Shown: in pieces, positions 7,435 through 18,940 of the stretch
How the letters are laid out: every line of letters starts with the position of its first letter
How positions within the stretch are numbered: position 1 is the stretch's first letter
Source: Caulobacter sp. Root343
GTDB taxonomy: Bacteria; Pseudomonadota; Alphaproteobacteria; Caulobacterales; Caulobacteraceae
Length of the DNA: 64,000 nt
Assembly (NCBI RefSeq): GCF_001425745.1
Contig: NZ_LMDF01000012.1
Location: forward strand, 51,527-115,526
Direction of reading: 5' to 3'
Translations under genes and position numbers: made by a program
The notes under the pieces: model-generated
The model's database searches: none
Seen by the model: only the letters and a program-made list of their open reading frames with translations
What the model was told of the DNA's origin: nothing

Positions 7435-8907
7435 ATGACGATGAAGGGCGGGGTGGCCAGCCAGGACTTCTCGGCGGCGATTTCGACGGCGGCTTGCGAG
7501 CCGGCCGCGATCGTGTGGTCGAAGGTGTGCGTGGCGTTGAAACGCGAGTTGGGCGACGCGGCCTTTGGGTCGTGGATCGCACCGGCGATGCTGCGTGAGG
7601 CCGCGACCGGCGACGTCGTGCTGGTGACGCCGACGGGCATCGCCCGTGACTGGGTCCGCCGCAGCGCCTGGCGCCGTATCGGCGAGCTGTGGTCGGCCAA
7701 CGATCCGACCGGCCGTCGCATCGACCTGAAGTCGCGCCTGGAGTTCGAGGCCGCGCAGGTCGGTTCCGGCGTCGCCTATGTCGACGCCCCCAAGGCCGCC
7801 GCCGAGCCGATCGAGATCGTCCTGCCCGTATCCAGCGACGCGCCGGCGCCGAGCGCCAAGTCGCCGCGCACCCAGGGCCTGCAGGAACGCTTCACCTTCG
7901 AGACCTTCGTCCCGGGTCCCGCCAACGAATTCGCCCATGCCGTGGCGCGCCGGATCGCCAACTGGGCCGACGGCCACTTCAATCCCGTGCTGTTCCACGG
8001 CCCCTACGGCTTCGGCAAAACCCACCTGCTGAACGCCCTGGCGTGGGAAGCCATGCGCAACGCGCCGGAAAAGCGCGTGGTCTATCTGACCGCCGAGCGC
8101 TTCCTGTCGACCTTCGTGCGCGCCCTGATGGATCGCCAGACGGCGGCCTTCAAGGAAGAGCTGCGCGCCGCCGATCTGCTGATCATCGACGACGTCCACT
8201 TCATCGCCGGCAAGCAGTCGACCCAGGAAGAGCTGTTCCACACGCTCACCGCTCTGGTCGAGGAAGGCCGCCGGGTCGTGTTCTCGTCGGACCGTCCGCC
8301 GTCGGCCATGACCGAGATGGACGCCCACCTGCGCTCGCACCTGTCGGCGGGCCTGGTCTGCGGCCTGGAACCGGCCGACCGCTCGCTGCGCCTGGGCATC
8401 CTGGAGCGCAAAATCCAGACCCTGTCGGCCGCCCACGGCTTCGAGCCGACCATGCGTCCGGACGTGCTGCAGTTCCTGGCCGACCGCTTCACCGACAGCG
8501 TCCGCGAGCTGGAAGGCGCGCTGAACACCCTGTCGGCCCGCGCCGGCGAAGGCCTGTCGCGCATGACCCTCGATGAGGTCCAGGCGATCCTGCGGCCGCA
8601 CCTGCGGTCGGGCGAGAAGCGCATCACCATCGACGACATCCAGAAGGCCACGTCCGAGCACTACGGCATGAAGCAGGCCGACCTACTCAGCGAGCGCCGC
8701 AACCGCGCCGTGGCTCGTCCGCGCCAGGCCGCCATGTGGCTGGCCAAGCAATTGACCACCCGATCGCTGCCGGACATCGGCCGCCGCTTCGGGGGCCGCG
8801 ACCACACCACCGTCCTGCACGCCGTGCGCCGGATCGAGGCCCTGCGCGCCGAGGACAGCGCCCTGAACCACGACCTGGAAGTCATCACGCGCAAGCTGCG
8901 CGGCTAG
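7435..8907 (+). CDS. dnaA: Chromosomal replication initiator protein DnaA
   Basis: 490 aa from the ATG at 7435 (GAGG nine bases upstream). The open frame runs back to 7327, but MTMKGGVASQDFSAA is the Caulobacter N-terminus. Domain I with the N-terminal interaction fold spans about residues 20-100, then a short linker. The AAA+ domain carries Walker A GPYGFGKTHLLNAL, Walker B LLIIDDVHF, and sensor/box VII around SVRELEGALN. The C-terminal domain IV has the DnaA-box recognition signature RRFGGRDHTTVLHAVRRI. It opens the replication origin and in Caulobacter also acts as a cell-cycle transcription factor. The long leader suggests translational control. Confidence 0.98.
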   Translation: MTMKGGVASQDFSAAISTAACEPAAIVWSKVCVALKRELGDAAFGSWIAPAMLREAATGDVVLVTPTGIARDWVRRSAWRRIGELWSANDPTGRRIDLKSRLEFEAAQVGSGVAYVDAPKAAAEPIEIVLPVSSDAPAPSAKSPRTQGLQERFTFETFVPGPANEFAHAVARRIANWADGHFNPVLFHGPYGFGKTHLLNALAWEAMRNAPEKRVVYLTAERFLSTFVRALMDRQTAAFKEELRAADLLIIDDVHFIAGKQSTQEELFHTLTALVEEGRRVVFSSDRPPSAMTEMDAHLRSHLSAGLVCGLEPADRSLRLGILERKIQTLSAAHGFEPTMRPDVLQFLADRFTDSVRELEGALNTLSARAGEGLSRMTLDEVQAILRPHLRSGEKRITIDDIQKATSEHYGMKQADLLSERRNRAVARPRQAAMWLAKQLTTRSLPDIGRRFGGRDHTTVLHAVRRIEALRAEDSALNHDLEVITRKLRG

Positions 8908-8950
8908 CTTGGGCGAGGCCGGGACACCGGTTTCCTAGGTTGAATTGGAA

Positions 8951-8979
8951 GGGGGCTGCTCGAAAGGGCGGCCCTTTTT
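8951..8979 (+). terminator. Rho-independent terminator of dnaA
   Basis: A GC-rich hairpin (GGGCTGC, loop, GCGGCCC with one G-T pair) followed by TTTTT, 43 bases after the dnaA stop. Confidence 0.8.
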
Positions 8980-8996
8980 CATATGTCTCAAATCCA

Positions 8997-9100
8997 TGTC
9001 ATCCCGGCCGTAGCGCGTTAGCGCGGAGAGCCGGGACCCAGGGCAACCGCACGGGGCTTGGCCCTTGGGTTCCCGGGTCGGCTACGCCGCCCTGATGACA
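8997..9100. repeat. REP-like palindromic element, copy A
   Basis: Begins TGTCATCCCGG and ends with GATGACA, with nested inverted segments inside (GGGACCCAGGGC against GCCCTTGGGTTCCC). It fills the gap between the convergent genes dnaA and alkB. Related copies are at 32973-33072 and 35737-35783. No open frame or transposase is associated. Confidence 0.75.
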
Positions 9101-9118
9101 AGTGTAGGGCGCCGAAAT

Positions 9119-9736
9119 TCAAGCCGGCCGCGCTCGCCGCAGCGTCAGATTGATCCGCCCTCCGCCTGGAACCAGCCCCGACGACCCGGCCAGGATCCGG
9201 TCCACGCCATGGAAAGCCAGCCGCGCGGGTCCCGAGAGCCGGCACACGTCCCCCGAGCTCAGTTTCAAGCTCCGCGTCGGGTCCTTGCGGCCAGTCCCGC
9301 CGATCCGGAACATCGCCGTGTCGCCCAGCGAGATCGACAGCACCGGAAAGGCCGGGTCGGCCTCGTCGCGGTCCTGGTGCAGGCCCATGCGCGCGTCGCC
9401 GCGATAGAGGTTGATCAGGCACGAGTCCGGCGGTGTCTCCGGATCGCCGAGCTTGGCCCACAGGTCCAGCAGCGCGGGCGGCATCGCCGGCCAGGCCGCG
9501 CCCGTGCCCGGATGGCGATCGGCGTAGCGGTAGCCGGTTGGATCGCTGGTCCAGCCCAAAGGGCCGAAAGCGGTCATGGCCACGCTCATCGCCTTGCCAT
9601 AGGCCGTGCCGTAGTGGGCGAAGGGCGCGGCGTCGGCGGCGGCCATGACGGCGTCGACCAAAGCCGTCTGGGCTGCGGGGTCCAGAAACCCAGGCCAGAG
9701 GTCGAAACCGGGAACAACGGTCAGTGATTGAAACAT
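9119..9736 (-). CDS. alkB: AlkB alkylated-DNA repair dioxygenase
   Basis: A 205-aa Fe(II)/2-oxoglutarate dioxygenase that removes 1-methyladenine and 3-methylcytosine from DNA. The pattern CLINLYRGDARMGLHQDRDE carries the iron-binding His and Asp; the second His lies in LAFHGVDRI, and the 2-oxoglutarate/substrate Arg residues in GRINLTLRR. Length and motif spacing are like E. coli AlkB. Convergent with dnaA across the palindromic element and divergent from the aminopeptidase. An alkB near dnaK was described for C. crescentus, as I recall. Confidence 0.94.
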   Translation of the reverse strand: MFQSLTVVPGFDLWPGFLDPAAQTALVDAVMAAADAAPFAHYGTAYGKAMSVAMTAFGPLGWTSDPTGYRYADRHPGTGAAWPAMPPALLDLWAKLGDPETPPDSCLINLYRGDARMGLHQDRDEADPAFPVLSISLGDTAMFRIGGTGRKDPTRSLKLSSGDVCRLSGPARLAFHGVDRILAGSSGLVPGGGRINLTLRRARPA

Positions 9737-9829
9737 TGCTGAAATTTAACGCGCGGCATAGGGACGAAAGGTGTTGGTTTGCGCCGCCGGCTGAGGGGGC
9801 CGGACAATTTTTCCATATTAGGACCGAAC

Positions 9830-12505
9830 ATGCGTCGTCTTATGTCCTCCGCGGCCATGGCCGTGATTTTGTTGGCCGCCGGGAGCGTTTCCGCCGCCCC
9901 GGCCGCCAAGGCCAAGTCGAAGCCGGCGACCACCGCTTCGATGGGCTCCAAGGGCGCGACCTTCGCGACCGTGACGAGCCAGCTGCCGCGCAATGTCCGG
10001 CCTTCGCACTATGATCTGGCGTTCACGCCCGACGCCGACAAGCTGACCTTCACCGCCAAGGTCAAGATCGCCATCGAGGTGATCGAGCCGACCGCCACCG
10101 TGACCTTGCAGGCCGCGGACCTGACCTTCGCCAAGGCGGAGATCGCGGGTGTCGGTGCGGCGAAGATCAAGGTGGACGAAGACGCCCAGACCGCCGCCTT
10201 CACGTTCGCCAAGCCGCTGGCCAAGGGCAAGTACGTCCTGTCGATCGATTATGCGGGCAAGATCTACAAGCAGGCGGCCGGCCTGTTCGCCCTCGACTAC
10301 GAGACCGAGGCCGGCAAGAAGCGGGCGATCTACACCCAGTTCGAGAACTCCGACGCCCGCCGCTTCATCCCCTCGTGGGACGAGCCGTTCTACAAGGCCA
10401 CCTACAGCGTCGAGGCGACGATCCCGACCGGCCAGATGGCGCTGGGCAACATGCCGATCGCCTCGTCCAAGGATCTCGGCGGCGGCAAGACCGTGGTCAG
10501 GTTCGCGACCTCGCCGAAGATGTCGACCTATCTGCTGTTCTTCGGCCTGGGCGAGTTCGATCGCGCCTCGGTCAAGGCGGCGGGCGCCGACGTCGGCGTG
10601 GTGACCAAGAAGGGCGACATCCCCAAGGCGCAGTTCGCCCTGAAGGCGGCCGCCGACATCCTGCCCTGGTACAACGACTATTTCGGCACGCCCTATCCGC
10701 TGCCGGTGCTGGACAACATCGCCGCCCCGGGCCGCAGCCAGTTTTTCAGCGCCATGGAGAACTGGGGCGCGATCTTCTACTTCGAATACGCCCTGCTGCT
10801 GGACCCGAAGATCTCGACCGAGACCGACAAGCAGAACGTCTTCACCACTGTGGCTCACGAGATGGCCCACCAGTGGTTCGGCGACCTGGTCACCATGGCC
10901 TGGTGGGACGACCTGTGGCTGAACGAGGGCTTCGCCTCGTGGATGGAAGGCCGGGCGACCGAGCATTTCCACCCCGAGTGGAACGCGGCCCTGACCGCCG
11001 TCGGCGGGCGTGAATACGCCATGGGCCTGGACGCGCTGGCGACCACCCACCCGGTGGTCCAGCACGTCGAGACCGTCGAGCAGGCCAGTCAGGCCTTCGA
11101 CGGCATCACCTACCAGAAGGGCGAGGCCGTGATCCGCATGCTGGAAAGCTATGTGGGCCACGACGCCTGGCGCGACGGCGTGCGCGCCTACATGAAGGCG
11201 CACAACCACGGCAACACGGTCAGCGACGACCTGTGGAAAGCGGTCGAGGCGGCCGCCAAGAAGCCGATCACCGCCATCGCCCACGACTTCACCCTGCAGC
11301 CGGGCGTGCCGCTGATCACCGTCGACAGCGCGACCTGCGCGGCCGGCAAGACCACCCTGGCCCTGACCCAGGGCGAGTTCAGCAAGGACCTGCCCGACAA
11401 GAAGCCGCTGACCTGGCGCGTTCCCGTCACGGTCAAGGCCCTGGGCGGCGGCGAGGCCAAGACCCTGGTCACGGGCGGCAAGGGCTCGGTCACGGTCGCG
11501 GGCTGCGGCCCGATCGTCGTCAACGCCGGCCAGAGCGGCTACTACCGCGTCCTGTACGGTCCCGAGCGTTTCACCGGCATCGTCCAGAACTTCGCCAAGC
11601 TGCCGTCGATCGATCAGTTGGGCGTGATGTCCGACGTCTGGTCGATGGGCCTGGCCGGTTACCAGCCGGCCACCGACTTCCTGGAGCTGGCCAAGGCCAC
11701 GCCGGCCGACACCGACCCGCAGGTGCTGTCCAAGGTCGCCGCCACGTTCTCGGCCATCGACGGCTACTACGAAGGCCAGGCCGCCGAGCGCGCCGCGTTC
11801 CGCAAGCTGGCCATCGCCCAGCTGAAGCCGCTGCTGGCCAAGGTGGGCTGGACCGCCAAGGCCGGCGAGCCCGATAATGTCGCCATCCTGCGCGCCGACC
11901 TGATCGGAACGCTGGGCGGCCTGGGCGACGCCGAGGTGGTGGCCGAGGCCACGCGTCGCTTCGCCGCCGACAAGACCGATCCCAGCGCCATTCCGGGCCC
12001 GTTGCGCAAGACCATCCTGGGCGTCGTGGCCAAGCACGCCGACGCCGCGACCTGGGATACGATCCACGCCCAAGCCCAGGCCGAGAAGACGCCGCTGATC
12101 CGCAACCAGCTGTACACGCTGCTGGCGTCGGCCGAGGACGAGGGCCTGGCCAAGAAGGCCTTGGCGCTGGCCCTGACGACCGAGCCGGGCGAGACCCTGT
12201 CCAGCACCATGATCTCGAAGGTCGCCCAGAACCATCCGGACATGACCTTCGACTGGGCCGTGGCCAACAAGGACGCGGTCAACAACAAGGTCGACTCCAG
12301 CTCGCGCACCAAGTTCATCCCCGGCCTGGGGGCCGCCTCGTCGGACCCGGCCACGGCCGACAAGATCATGGCCTATGCCGCGGCCAACCTGGCCGAGGGT
12401 TCGCGCAAGGAAGCCGACAAGGCCGCCGCGGCGGTGGTGAACCGCGCCAAGATCCGCCAGCTGCGCCTGCCGGCGATCACCGCCTGGGTCGCCAAAGCCG
12501 GCTAA
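9830..12505 (+). CDS. Exported M1-family aminopeptidase
   Basis: About 891 aa from the ATG at 9830. This start is chosen because MRRLMSSAAMAVILLAAGSVSAAPA is a clean Sec signal peptide, while 17 further upstream residues would spoil it. The gluzincin core is complete: the substrate motif SAMENWGAIFYFE, then zinc-binding HEMAHQWFGDLVTMAWWDDLWLNEGFASW (HEXXH with the distal Glu). A long helical ERAP1-like C-terminal domain follows. It likely trims N-terminal residues from peptides in the periplasm. Monocistronic, with its own terminator, between alkB and dnaK. Confidence 0.92.
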   Translation: MRRLMSSAAMAVILLAAGSVSAAPAAKAKSKPATTASMGSKGATFATVTSQLPRNVRPSHYDLAFTPDADKLTFTAKVKIAIEVIEPTATVTLQAADLTFAKAEIAGVGAAKIKVDEDAQTAAFTFAKPLAKGKYVLSIDYAGKIYKQAAGLFALDYETEAGKKRAIYTQFENSDARRFIPSWDEPFYKATYSVEATIPTGQMALGNMPIASSKDLGGGKTVVRFATSPKMSTYLLFFGLGEFDRASVKAAGADVGVVTKKGDIPKAQFALKAAADILPWYNDYFGTPYPLPVLDNIAAPGRSQFFSAMENWGAIFYFEYALLLDPKISTETDKQNVFTTVAHEMAHQWFGDLVTMAWWDDLWLNEGFASWMEGRATEHFHPEWNAALTAVGGREYAMGLDALATTHPVVQHVETVEQASQAFDGITYQKGEAVIRMLESYVGHDAWRDGVRAYMKAHNHGNTVSDDLWKAVEAAAKKPITAIAHDFTLQPGVPLITVDSATCAAGKTTLALTQGEFSKDLPDKKPLTWRVPVTVKALGGGEAKTLVTGGKGSVTVAGCGPIVVNAGQSGYYRVLYGPERFTGIVQNFAKLPSIDQLGVMSDVWSMGLAGYQPATDFLELAKATPADTDPQVLSKVAATFSAIDGYYEGQAAERAAFRKLAIAQLKPLLAKVGWTAKAGEPDNVAILRADLIGTLGGLGDAEVVAEATRRFAADKTDPSAIPGPLRKTILGVVAKHADAATWDTIHAQAQAEKTPLIRNQLYTLLASAEDEGLAKKALALALTTEPGETLSSTMISKVAQNHPDMTFDWAVANKDAVNNKVDSSSRTKFIPGLGAASSDPATADKIMAYAAANLAEGSRKEADKAAAAVVNRAKIRQLRLPAITAWVAKAG

Positions 12506-12530
12506 ATCTCGGATAACACGATATCTTTTT

Positions 12531-12561
12531 AGGCCGCGCTCGAAAGGGTGCGGCCTTTTTT
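12531..12561 (+). terminator. Rho-independent terminator of the aminopeptidase gene
   Basis: AGGCCGC and GCGGCCT form the stem of a hairpin followed by TTTTTT. It isolates the dnaKJ operon from upstream transcription. Confidence 0.88.
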
Positions 12562-12606
12562 CTGGGTCGGGCTATGAGATTCCCCCTTGTCGCATGGGGT
12601 TATGGG

Positions 12607-12634
12607 CTTGCGCGCTGACCACCATCCCCCATAT
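12607..12634 (+). promoter_or_regulatory. Candidate heat-shock (sigma-32 type) promoter of dnaKJ
   Basis: CTTGCGC at 12607-12613 and CCCCATAT at 12627-12634 with 13 bases between match the heat-shock pattern CTTGAAA / CCCCATNT. A GATTC (GANTC) site is at 12578-12582. A housekeeping-like TTGACGG at 12651-12657 could belong to a second promoter, as reported for C. crescentus dnaKJ. The leader before dnaK would be about 190 bases. Nothing else is seen in the 326-base gap. Confidence 0.65.
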
Positions 12635-12831
12635 CCGCTGCGAAGCGGGGTTGACGGGTTCGTCAACTTCGAACAACGCATTTCGCCCGCTCGACTTTTG
12701 TCGGCGAGCAGAGTGTGGAAACCAACAGTAGAGCGTGCGAACCCACCGGGGACGGAACGAGAAAAACCGGGGCGCTTCCGAGAAGGCCCTCGTCACCGCC
12801 GTCCGCCTAAAAGGAGCGAACAGGTACTAGA

Positions 12832-14733
<1,902 letters not shown>

Positions 14734-14748
14734 GACCGCCATGCGCGC

Positions 14749-14783
14749 GCCGGGGAACATTCTCCAGAAGTCTGTTCCCCGGC
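14749..14783 (+). other. Intercistronic stem-loop between dnaK and dnaJ
   Basis: A perfect 11-bp inverted repeat (GCCGGGGAACA and TGTTCCCCGGC, loop 13 bases) 16 bases after the dnaK stop. It has no T-run, so it looks like an RNA processing or 3'-end protecting hairpin rather than a full terminator. It could set the DnaK to DnaJ ratio (inference). Confidence 0.6.
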
Positions 14784-14895
14784 CGCGACGTCTTGTCTCG
14801 CCGCCCGAGGACGCCTTGCGCCGGGCCGCGTGCTATCCCACCTCTTCCCGTATCAACGCCACTTTCGTGGGCCTTTTGGGCGCCAGACGCTGACA

Positions 14896-16050
14896 ATGCG
14901 CGACTATTACGAAATTCTCGGCGTGACCCGGACCATCGACGATGCTGGTCTGAAGTCCGCGTTCCGCAAACTGGCGATGGAACACCACCCCGACCGCAAC
15001 GGCGGCTGCGAGAACGCGACCGGTCGGTTCAAGGAAATCAACGAGGCCTATTCGGTCCTCTCCGATCCGCAGAAGCGCGCGGCCTATGACCGCTTCGGCC
15101 ATGCCGGCGTCAACGGCCAGCAAGGCGGACCGGGCGGCTTCGGCGGCCAGGGCTTCGACGCCAGCGACATCTTCAACGACGTCTTCGGGGACGTGTTCGG
15201 CGAAATGTTCGGCGGCCGTCGCCAGTCGAACGGTCCCCAGCGCGGTCAGGACCTGCGCTACGACCTGGAGATCAGCCTCGAGCAGGCCTATGCGGGCGCC
15301 GAGGTCGAGATCAAGGTGCCGGCCGCCATGACTTGCGAGGTCTGCGAGGGCTCTGGCGCCAAGCCCGGCACCAATCCCACCGTCTGCGGCACCTGCGGCG
15401 GCGCCGGCCGGGTCCGCGCCACCCAAGGCTTCTTCGCGGTCGAGCGCGGCTGCCCGCGCTGTGGCGGTTCGGGCCGCCTGGTGCTGGATCCCTGCCAGAA
15501 CTGCAACGGCCATGGCCAGGTGCGCCGCGAGCGCATCCTGTCGGTCCGCATCCCGGCCGGCGTCGACGACGGCGCCCGGATCCGCCTGGCGGGCGAGGGC
15601 GACGCGGGCGCGCGCGGTGGTCCGCGCGGCGACCTCTACATCTTCCTGTCGGTGACCCCGCACGAGCTGTTCGAGCGCGACGGCCTTGATCTGCTCTGCA
15701 CCGTGCCGGTGCCGATGACCACGGCGGCCCTGGGCGGCGAGATCGAGGCCCCCTGCCTGCTGGGCGGCGAGAACTGCGACGGCAATTGCAAGATCAGCGT
15801 CGCGGTGCCGGAAGGCGCCCAGACCGGCAAGACCGTCCGCCTCAAGGGCAAGGGCATGCCGTCCCTGCGCAGCCGCCAGCGCGGCGACCTGGTGGTCGAG
15901 CTGTTCGTCGAAACCCCGACCCACCTGTCCGTGCGCCAGAAGGAACTGATGCGCGAACTGGCCGGCCTGTGCGGCGAAAAGCAGAACCCCAAGTCGGCCA
16001 ACTTCGTCGGCAAGGCCAAGCGCTTCTGGGAAGAGGTCACGGGGAATTAA
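14896..16050 (+). CDS. dnaJ: Molecular chaperone DnaJ (Hsp40)
   Basis: 384 aa from the ATG at 14896; 22 codons of open frame upstream are not part of the family. The J domain (residues 1-70) has the HPD tripeptide in AMEHHPDRNGG. A Gly/Phe-rich linker follows (GGPGGFGGQGFD). The zinc domain carries four CxxCxGxG repeats (CEVCEGSG, CGTCGGAG, CPRCGGSG, CQNCNGHG), then C-terminal substrate-binding domains. It delivers clients to DnaK and stimulates its ATPase. 162 bases after dnaK, in the same operon. Confidence 0.97.
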   Translation: MRDYYEILGVTRTIDDAGLKSAFRKLAMEHHPDRNGGCENATGRFKEINEAYSVLSDPQKRAAYDRFGHAGVNGQQGGPGGFGGQGFDASDIFNDVFGDVFGEMFGGRRQSNGPQRGQDLRYDLEISLEQAYAGAEVEIKVPAAMTCEVCEGSGAKPGTNPTVCGTCGGAGRVRATQGFFAVERGCPRCGGSGRLVLDPCQNCNGHGQVRRERILSVRIPAGVDDGARIRLAGEGDAGARGGPRGDLYIFLSVTPHELFERDGLDLLCTVPVPMTTAALGGEIEAPCLLGGENCDGNCKISVAVPEGAQTGKTVRLKGKGMPSLRSRQRGDLVVELFVETPTHLSVRQKELMRELAGLCGEKQNPKSANFVGKAKRFWEEVTGN

Positions 16051-16149
16051 CCTTTCCCGTCGACGCCCCCATATTCGGGGCTTTCATCCCCCGATTTCCT
16101 TAACGCCGCCCCTTAACGGGAGTCGCGACGCTCTGTAGTTTCGGGCGTC

Positions 16150-18861
<2,712 letters not shown>

Positions 18862-18940
18862 GGCCTTTAGTGGGAGCGCGACGGTCGGCCGAACCGATTC
18901 CCCGTTTGGACGCCACGCTCAGGTACGCCATATCTCCATC

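Noticed and set aside
16100..16116. TTAA-N9-TTAA upstream of mutS as a CtrA site
   Set aside because: CtrA sites need TTAA-N7-TTAA; the spacing here is 9, and the flanks do not match TTAACCAT.
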